The position numbers and the translations under genes are program-made. Of a stretch of 11,461 nucleotides of DNA, positions 6,682 to 11,461 are shown one piece after another. The stretch is from Myxococcales bacterium. Its GTDB lineage: Bacteria; Myxococcota; Polyangia; Fen-1088. The first letter of the stretch is position 1. Each line of letters starts with the position of its first letter. Location: contig PMCR01000332.1 in NCBI GenBank assembly GCA_003155465.1, positions 1-11,461 on the forward strand, read 5' to 3'. Below the pieces are notes generated by a model, which was not told the origin of the DNA, searched no databases, and saw only the letters and a program-made list of their open reading frames with translations.

Positions 6682-7895
6682 CAGGGGTTGCCCGGCTGTG
6701 CGATGTCCCTGGCCTGTCGAGCGAACGAGCCGGTGGGGAAGCGCCGCAGATACTCGCCCGCGTCGAAGCGCGCTCCTGCAATGTCACCCAGGCGCTGGCG
6801 GACCTGCGTACGTCCTGCTAGCGCACGCTGGATCAACTCCTGCTCCCGCGCCTGCGCGAGCACCCCGTCGAAATCGGCGAGGGCTTCGTGAAAGCGACCG
6901 CTGGCCAGGCGCAATTCGCCCCGTTGCAAGCGGCGCTCCAGACCGCCAGGCATGCGGGTGAGATCGAGTTCGTCGAGAGAGCGCAAAGCCTCGCCCTGCC
7001 GATGGAGAGCGGTCAGCGCGTCGACGCGCAGGACAGCCGCCTCGACAGACATTCGGCCTTGCGGATAGCGGTTGCGATAGGCATCAAGGGCAACCAAAGC
7101 CGAAGCGGCGTTCCGCTGGGCGCGCAGCGCACGCACGGCAGTGGCCAGCAGTCGCTCCTCGGTCGGATTCCCCTGGTCGACAACCGGCTTTTCGGGCGGG
7201 CCGGACGGCGCAGGTGGCGAAGCCGTGACAGCAAGAGCAGGCGCCTGGGCCGGCGCCACTGGCAGGGGTGCTGGCCAGGCTGCCCCGATGATCAAGCCGG
7301 GCGAATTGGCAAGCGACTCCCTTGCGGCAGGCGAAACGACGCTGCTGGGAGCCAGAAATGCGATGGGCGCGGGAACAGGACGATCGCCGGGAACAGGAAC
7401 CTGCCGTGCTCGTAGCGGCGCGATCGGCGGCGGCAGAGGGGCCGCGGGTTTAGCCGGCAAGGCGGGTGCGATGGTCGGGGCGAGAAGGTCTTGTGGAACT
7501 GCCTGCGCAGATGGCGCTCCTGGCTCGGGCTCGACGACAACTTCCTCTGTTGGTCTGGCCTTTGCCTTGGGCCGACGGGGGTGCGGGTTGCCAGGGGCAG
7601 CCACGGGTTCCACCGACGGGCGTGCGGGCAAGCGGGGTTCGAACACGAAGTGATCGATGGCGATGCCGAACGCGGTTCCCCAAAGCAACAGCGAGCCGGC
7701 CACCACGACTGGACGGAGCCAGCGCGCTCGTCGGGGCGCAGGGCCGTGAGGGCGCGCGCGCAATCTGCGCTTCACCCGCTCGTGGGCGGCGGCCGGCAAG
7801 GGCAGGAGCCGCCGGTTGCTTTCCAGCAGTGCGTCGGCCAGAGCCAGGCCTTCATCGCGCCTGCTGACAGAGGCTGTGGGCTTCGTCTCGCTCAT
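6681..7895 (-). CDS. Single-pass membrane protein with Pro/Ala-rich linker and TPR-like C-terminus; candidate anti-sigma regulator
   Basis: This 404-residue protein is encoded right after the ECF sigma gene. Residues 1-60 are cytoplasmic and basic near the membrane (RVKRRLRARP). One helix follows at about 62-82 (VVVAGSLLLWGTAFGIAI). Residues 83-240 are a very Pro/Ala-rich linker, and residues about 245-395 are helical and TPR-like (EERLLATAVRALRAQRNAASALVALDAYRNRYPQG, then GELRLASGRFHEALADFDGVL, then AGEYLRRFPTGSFARQARDI is its last helix region). There is no zinc-binding HxxxCxxC anti-sigma motif; indeed there is no Cys in the N-terminal segment. A cognate anti-sigma or signal-relay role rests on position and topology. 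The start at 7895 overlaps the sigma stop (ATGA) and has AAGGGAG at 7905-7911, 9 nt ahead. The frame stays open to 8177 but that part lies inside the sigma gene. The linker and single helix recall TonB layout, without a TonB C-terminal domain. Confidence 0.85.
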   Translation of the reverse strand: MSETKPTASVSRRDEGLALADALLESNRRLLPLPAAAHERVKRRLRARPHGPAPRRARWLRPVVVAGSLLLWGTAFGIAIDHFVFEPRLPARPSVEPVAAPGNPHPRRPKAKARPTEEVVVEPEPGAPSAQAVPQDLLAPTIAPALPAKPAAPLPPPIAPLRARQVPVPGDRPVPAPIAFLAPSSVVSPAARESLANSPGLIIGAAWPAPLPVAPAQAPALAVTASPPAPSGPPEKPVVDQGNPTEERLLATAVRALRAQRNAASALVALDAYRNRYPQGRMSVEAAVLRVDALTALHRQGEALRSLDELDLTRMPGGLERRLQRGELRLASGRFHEALADFDGVLAQAREQELIQRALAGRTQVRQRLGDIAGARFDAGEYLRRFPTGSFARQARDIAQPGNP

Positions 7896-8506
7896 GGCGA
7901 CAGTCTCCCTTCGGTGAGCAAATCGGCCAGCCTGGCGCGGGCGCGGTGCAAGCGTACCCAGACGGTATTGGTGTCGATGCCCAGCAGCGAGGCAATCTGC
8001 TCGCCCGTGGATCCTTCGAGCGCGAACAGGATCAAGACCGTCCGGTACTTTTCCGGCAGGCGATCCAGGGCGGCGTAAAGCAGCAGGCCCTCTTCGCGCC
8101 GCTCGATTTCTTCGACCGGCGTGGGGCCGCCGGACCTTGATTCCGTCAGGGCTTGCGCATGCATGCCCCACAACCACCGGCGGAGAGCGTCGTTGCGACG
8201 CCGGCAGCGCACCACCTGGGCTGTGATGCGGAAGAGCCAGGTCGTGATCCTGGCCTCGCCCCGGAATTCGTGGCGGCGGCGCAGCACAACCAGAAAGACG
8301 TCGTGCAAGAGATCCTCGGCGTCGAAGCGCGGACCGGCCAGCCGGCGGGCCCAGCGTTCGACCTGCGGGGCATAGCGATCGTACAGCTCGGCCAGGGAGT
8401 CTGTTCCACCCAACCCGCTCTCATCCAGGCCCTCCCTGGGGGGTGAGGCAGATGGGGGCGGGTTGCGCATGATAGAAGACAACGTTGCCTGGTAGCGCGA
8501 GGCCAC
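7892..8506 (-). CDS. ECF-type RNA polymerase sigma factor (sigma-70 family)
   Basis: This is a sigma factor of up to 204 residues that would direct RNA polymerase to specific promoters. Region 2 is at about 38-103: LAELYDRYAPQVERWARRLAG, then FDAEDLLHDVFLVVLRRRHEFRG, then ARITTWLFRITAQVVRCRRR. Region 4 is at about 139-196: LLLYAALDRLPEKYRTVLILFALEGSTGEQIASLLGIDTNTVWVRLHRARARL, a helix-turn-helix with the usual LGI...TVWVRLHRAR recognition helix. Regions 1.1 and 3 are absent, which is the ECF form. The GTG at 8506 gives the longest product with a weak ribosome site. The ATG at 8470 (starting MRNPPP) would cost only residues outside the fold. A TGTAAGG at 8517-8511 could be part of an ECF-type -35 and would favour the later start; this is weak. 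It heads the operon with the TPR, barrel and kelch genes and starts 43 bp after the histidine kinase stop. Confidence 0.93.
   Translation of the reverse strand: MASRYQATLSSIMRNPPPSASPPREGLDESGLGGTDSLAELYDRYAPQVERWARRLAGPRFDAEDLLHDVFLVVLRRRHEFRGEARITTWLFRITAQVVRCRRRNDALRRWLWGMHAQALTESRSGGPTPVEEIERREEGLLLYAALDRLPEKYRTVLILFALEGSTGEQIASLLGIDTNTVWVRLHRARARLADLLTEGRLSP
7905..7911 (-). promoter_or_regulatory. Ribosome binding site of the TPR membrane protein gene
   Basis: AAGGGAG on the minus strand lies 9 nt before the ATG at 7895, inside the 3' end of the sigma gene. With the ATGA overlap it settles the start of the TPR gene against the longer open frame. Confidence 0.65.
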
Positions 8507-8549
8507 ACAACCTTACAGAGAATCGAGATTGCCGCCACCCGGTGCTGAT

Positions 8550-10439
8550 TCAAACCTGTGCGGCGGTGGGCTGTTCGGGCGCGGCGGGAACTGTGAACCA
8601 GAAGGTGGCTCCCTGGCCGGGCTCGCTTGTGATTCCGATGCGCCCGTCGTGGGCCTGCACGATGCCGCGGGCGATGAACAGCCCAAGTCCGGCACCACCC
8701 GCTGGACTGCCAGGAACGCGGTAAAACTTCTCGAACAGGCCGCTCTGGTGCTCAACTGGAACGCCGGGGCCGTTGTCCACTACCTCGAAACGGATCCAGC
8801 CCGTCTTGACCAAAGCACTCGCCCCGCTTTGCGCGGGCGCATCTTCAGCGCGGGCGCGGATCACGATCTCGCCGCCCGCTTGCGAGTAACGAATCGCATT
8901 GGTGAGCAGGTTGGTGAAAACCAGTTGCAAGCGGTCGGGATCGGCGAAGGCCTCGGGCAATCCGGGATCGATCTCAGTGCGCAAACTGAGCTTGCGCTGC
9001 TCGGCCGCGGATCGGTGAACGTCGACCGCCAGATTGACCAGCGAATCGGGATCCACGCGGCGTTTGCGCAGGTCGATGCGGCCGGCTTCGATGCGCGACA
9101 GATTGAGCAGGTCATCGACGATGGTTTGCAGTCGCTGACAATCTTCGCGCGCGGCGAAAAGCAGGTCGGCTTGCTTCGGATTGAGCGGGCCCACGGTCTC
9201 TTCGGTGCACAGGTGAATCGCCATGTGCAGCGAAGTCAGCGGGGTGCGGAACTCGTGCGCCACGGTGGCGACGAGGTTGTTCTTGAGTTCGTCGAAGCGG
9301 AAGAGGCGCGTGACGTCTTGAAGCACCAGCGCCGTGCCGGCCACGTTCCCGGACTCGCCGTAAAGCGGCGTCGCGCGCGGCAGATAGATTCGCTCACCCT
9401 CGGGCGTGGTCACCCGCAAGGAGTCCTCGAAGCCTTTCGGATTGTAGGCGCCGCGGCCCCCCAGGACATGGGCCCGCAGACGATCGACGAGCGAGCGGAC
9501 AGCGGGCTCGACTTCGTCGAACGACAGGGCACCGGATCCCTTGAGGTCGAGGCGAAGCAAGTTGGCCGCGGCTTGATTGCAGCCTTGCAACCCGCCGGTC
9601 GCATCCAGCATGACCACTGGATCGGGCAGGCTGTCGATGGCAGCCTGGGCCGCCTGCTGGGCCTGGATCAACTCGCCCAGCGAGCTTTTGCGATAGCGCT
9701 CCAGTCGGTCGGCCATGGTGTTGAATTCCTGCGCCAGTTGCGCGATGTCGTTCGCCCCGCGTACGCGCGCGCGCGCCTGGGTGTCGCCCTGGCCGAAGCG
9801 GCGAACCGCGGCCGACACTACGCCCAGAGGCCGCAACAGGCGGCGGGTCAAACTGACCGAGGCCAAGAGGCCAAGGATCGAAGCCACCATCACGGCGAGG
9901 GTGAGGTTGTGCTCGAAACCCACGGCGCGGCGTTCAGTGCGCTGGCTCTTGCGCACCATCGCGTCTTGGTTGATGTTCAGGATCTCGTCGGTGCCACGCT
10001 TGACCTGGGCGAACGCATGCGCCAGATCCCCGGAATACAGGGCGAGTTTGTCGTCGTCGGCGGTGGTTCGCTCGACGCGGACCAGGACTTGCTTGTAGTC
10101 GCTCCAGCCAGCCCGCACCTCGTCGGCGGCTTCCTGCTCGCCGGCCTCGGTGATGTTCTCGGACTCGGCGGCCAGCTCGTGCTCGAATCGGGCCACGTGC
10201 TGCTCAAGGCCGGCGGCGTCCTTGGGCTGGCCCAGAAGCTCGAGCAAAACCGATTGGTCGACGCGCTCCACCGCCTCATTCATACGTTGCGCGGCGAGAA
10301 CGCTGCGGTAGTTGTCGGCGAGAATCAGCCCGGGTTGGCGGGCTAGGACGCGGGCGACCAACCCGGACACCACCCCAACCGCGGCCAGCGCTAGAACCAG
10401 GGGCGCCATGGCGAGCATGAGCCGCGTGCGAAAAGTCAT
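8550..10439 (-). CDS. Membrane sensor histidine kinase (HAMP-PAS-HisKA-HATPase), partner of split KdpD
   Basis: This is a 629-residue sensor kinase. TM1 is at about 8-33. A helical, probably periplasmic region at 36-175 begins LADNYRSVLAAQRMNEAVERVDQ, reminiscent of KinB-type four-helix sensors. TM2 is at 179-198, HAMP at about 200-250 (RRLLRPLGVVSAAVRRFGQGD), and PAS at about 262-378 (AAIDSLPDPVVMLDATGGLQGCNQAAANLL). The HisKA domain has phosphoacceptor H395 in VAHEFRTPLTSL. The ATPase domain has the N-box LLTNAIRYS (N514), G1 DNGPGVP (555-561), F-box LFEKFYR and G2 GAGLGLFIARG. All catalytic motifs are intact. The ATG at 10439 overlaps the KdpD stop (ATGA). The frame continues open to 10751 but only as an alternative frame of the KdpD gene. 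No GAF domain or four-helix membrane block of classical KdpD is present. No response regulator gene follows; an ECF sigma gene does. The stimulus (K+ or turgor) is inferred only from the KdpD neighbour. Confidence 0.94.
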   Translation of the reverse strand: MTFRTRLMLAMAPLVLALAAVGVVSGLVARVLARQPGLILADNYRSVLAAQRMNEAVERVDQSVLLELLGQPKDAAGLEQHVARFEHELAAESENITEAGEQEAADEVRAGWSDYKQVLVRVERTTADDDKLALYSGDLAHAFAQVKRGTDEILNINQDAMVRKSQRTERRAVGFEHNLTLAVMVASILGLLASVSLTRRLLRPLGVVSAAVRRFGQGDTQARARVRGANDIAQLAQEFNTMADRLERYRKSSLGELIQAQQAAQAAIDSLPDPVVMLDATGGLQGCNQAAANLLRLDLKGSGALSFDEVEPAVRSLVDRLRAHVLGGRGAYNPKGFEDSLRVTTPEGERIYLPRATPLYGESGNVAGTALVLQDVTRLFRFDELKNNLVATVAHEFRTPLTSLHMAIHLCTEETVGPLNPKQADLLFAAREDCQRLQTIVDDLLNLSRIEAGRIDLRKRRVDPDSLVNLAVDVHRSAAEQRKLSLRTEIDPGLPEAFADPDRLQLVFTNLLTNAIRYSQAGGEIVIRARAEDAPAQSGASALVKTGWIRFEVVDNGPGVPVEHQSGLFEKFYRVPGSPAGGAGLGLFIARGIVQAHDGRIGITSEPGQGATFWFTVPAAPEQPTAAQV

Positions 10440-11461
10440 CCGTTCACCTCGTCCTCGACCGAAACGATGTGAATATCGAAGCGCGCCCCTTGACGAACCA
10501 GGCGCAGGGGGATGGACCGCCCCAGAAGCTGCTTCCACCATGGCTGCAAAGAGCGACCCACGATGATGTGCCCAATGTTGTGCGAGGCCGCGAATTCCAG
10601 GATGGCCTGTACCGGATCGCGGCTCTTGAGACGAATCGTCTCGGCCCCCAATTCCTTGGCCTTCTCGATGTTGGCGAAAAGGTGACGTTGCGTCTCGGAA
10701 TCGATCTGGTCGGGTGCCTCGTCGGGGGTTTCCACGAAGACCACAAACCATTCGCTGTTCAGTCGACCGGCCATGCGCGACCCACGGCGAACCAGATGAG
10801 GCGTGCGCGGCGATCCTGATGAAACGCAGACCATGACCCGGCTGCGCGTCGATGTCTGCGCGCCCGAAGAGCGATCCGCGATAGGGCGCGCGACGGTTGC
10901 GCGTTCCACGCTCTCGGCCACTTCGCGCAATGCCAGCTCACGCAAGGGCCCCAGGTTTTGTTCCTTGAAGAAGTGTTCAAGTGCCCATGGGATGCGGTCG
11001 GTGGGGTAAATCTTGCCGGCGCGAAGCCGTTCCTGCAGATCCTCCACTGCGAGGTCGAGATTGACGACCTGGTCGGCCTGCCTGAGAAAGCTGTCGGGGA
11101 CGGTTTCGCGCACCACCACGCCGGTGATTCGCTCGACTAGATCGTTGAGGCTTTCCAGGTGCTGGACGTTGAAGGCGCCGATGACGTTGATGCCGGCCTC
11201 CAGCAGTTCAAGGACGTCCAGGTAGCGGCGCTTGTTGCGGCTGCCCGGGACATTGGTGTGGGCCAGTTCGTCGACCAGCGCGACGGCAGGATTGCGCTTG
11301 AGGATCTTGTTGAGGCTCATCTCTTCGACGACAACGCCGCGATACTCGACCTGGCGAAGCGGAACGACCTCCAGCCCCTGTACCAGCGCCGCGGTTTCCG
11401 GGCGGCCATGGCACTCGATGAAGCCGATGACCACGTCGACGTTGCGCTGGCGAAGCGCGTG
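10436..11461 (-). CDS. kdpD: KdpD-type N-terminal sensor protein (P-loop KdpD domain + UspA), 5' end outside window
   Basis: 341 residues are visible; the N-terminus, with the expected Walker A motif, lies beyond 11461. The frame starts HALRQRNVDVVIGFIECHGR, then matches KdpD: ETAALVQGLEVVPL, the Walker-B-like PAVALVDELAHTN (the family usually has LVDELAHTNAPGS), FNVQHLESLNDLVERITGVVVRETVPDSFL and LRELALREVAE. After about residue 200 a universal-stress-protein fold follows (RVMVCVSSGSPRTPHLVRRG, WFVVFVETPDE, then AASHNIGHIIVGRS). The protein ends soon after, at VSVEDEVNG, so the membrane, GAF and kinase parts of E. coli KdpD are missing. A separate kinase gene starts in its stop codon (ATGA overlap). 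Short KdpD proteins of this kind are known in several bacterial groups and are thought to act with a separate kinase. kdpFABC transporter genes may lie to the right, but none is visible. The GTG at 11434 is internal, not the start. Confidence 0.93.
   Translation of the reverse strand, partial: HALRQRNVDVVIGFIECHGRPETAALVQGLEVVPLRQVEYRGVVVEEMSLNKILKRNPAVALVDELAHTNVPGSRNKRRYLDVLELLEAGINVIGAFNVQHLESLNDLVERITGVVVRETVPDSFLRQADQVVNLDLAVEDLQERLRAGKIYPTDRIPWALEHFFKEQNLGPLRELALREVAESVERATVARPIADRSSGAQTSTRSRVMVCVSSGSPRTPHLVRRGSRMAGRLNSEWFVVFVETPDEAPDQIDSETQRHLFANIEKAKELGAETIRLKSRDPVQAILEFAASHNIGHIIVGRSLQPWWKQLLGRSIPLRLVRQGARFDIHIVSVEDEVNG

Noticed and set aside
5894..6961. Plus-strand 355-codon open frame
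   Set aside because: It spans the antisense of two overlapping minus-strand genes and is rich in Arg/Ser/Pro, typical of a shadow frame.
7896..8177. N-terminal extension of the TPR protein up to 8177
   Set aside because: It lies wholly inside the sigma gene in another frame and is Arg-rich and unstructured. The ATG at 7895 has a ribosome site and an ATGA overlap.
8529..10346. Plus-strand 605-codon open frame
   Set aside because: It lies opposite the histidine kinase, whose motifs are complete. It is the usual antisense artefact of GC-rich coding DNA, with no recognisable domain.
10440..10751. N-terminal extension of the histidine kinase up to 10751
   Set aside because: It lies inside the KdpD UspA domain in another frame. 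The ATG at 10439 begins directly with a normal cytoplasmic segment and TM1.

Overview
The window is GC-rich. Every intact gene lies on the minus strand; the only plus-strand coding signal is a gene remnant. The content suggests a member of the Myxococcota or a related deltaproteobacterial lineage. It includes a membrane Ser/Thr kinase with a degenerate formylglycine-generating-enzyme (FGE)-like ectodomain, a kelch-repeat lipoprotein with Cys-rich and 'DGG'-rich linkers, an ECF sigma/TPR/outer-membrane cassette, and a KdpD split from its histidine kinase. This is a judgement from gene content; no rRNA or other phylogenetic marker is present.

In order of transcription, from right to left: (1) 11461-8550 holds the C-terminal part of a KdpD-type protein (P-loop sensor region plus universal-stress-protein domain, cut by the window edge). 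It overlaps by an ATGA a HAMP-PAS sensor histidine kinase. No response regulator follows. (2) 8506-3421 holds a likely four-gene operon: an ECF sigma factor; a single-pass membrane protein with a long Pro/Ala-rich linker and a TPR-like C-terminus; a small exported protein with a probable outer-membrane beta-barrel; and a 788-residue lipoprotein ending in seven kelch repeats. The first three are joined by stop/start overlaps (ATGA, TGATG) and the fourth follows after 30 bp. I infer an envelope-spanning sigma-factor signalling unit. (3) 3294-2329 encodes a pirin. (4) About 2138-2374, on the plus strand, is the C-terminal piece of an NmrA-type NAD(P)-binding protein, lost at both ends. The pirin gene's last codons are read from its opposite strand. 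(5) 2018-261 encodes a transmembrane Ser/Thr protein kinase. (6) The left end (about 4-93) carries a complex palindromic element with outer inverted repeats and a GC-only 11-bp hairpin.

The points most worth following up are the sigma/TPR/barrel/kelch operon, the split KdpD system with an ECF sigma gene where a response regulator might be expected, the NmrA remnant that shaped the pirin C-terminus, and the palindromic element. No tRNA, rRNA, CRISPR array, transposase or integrase was seen.
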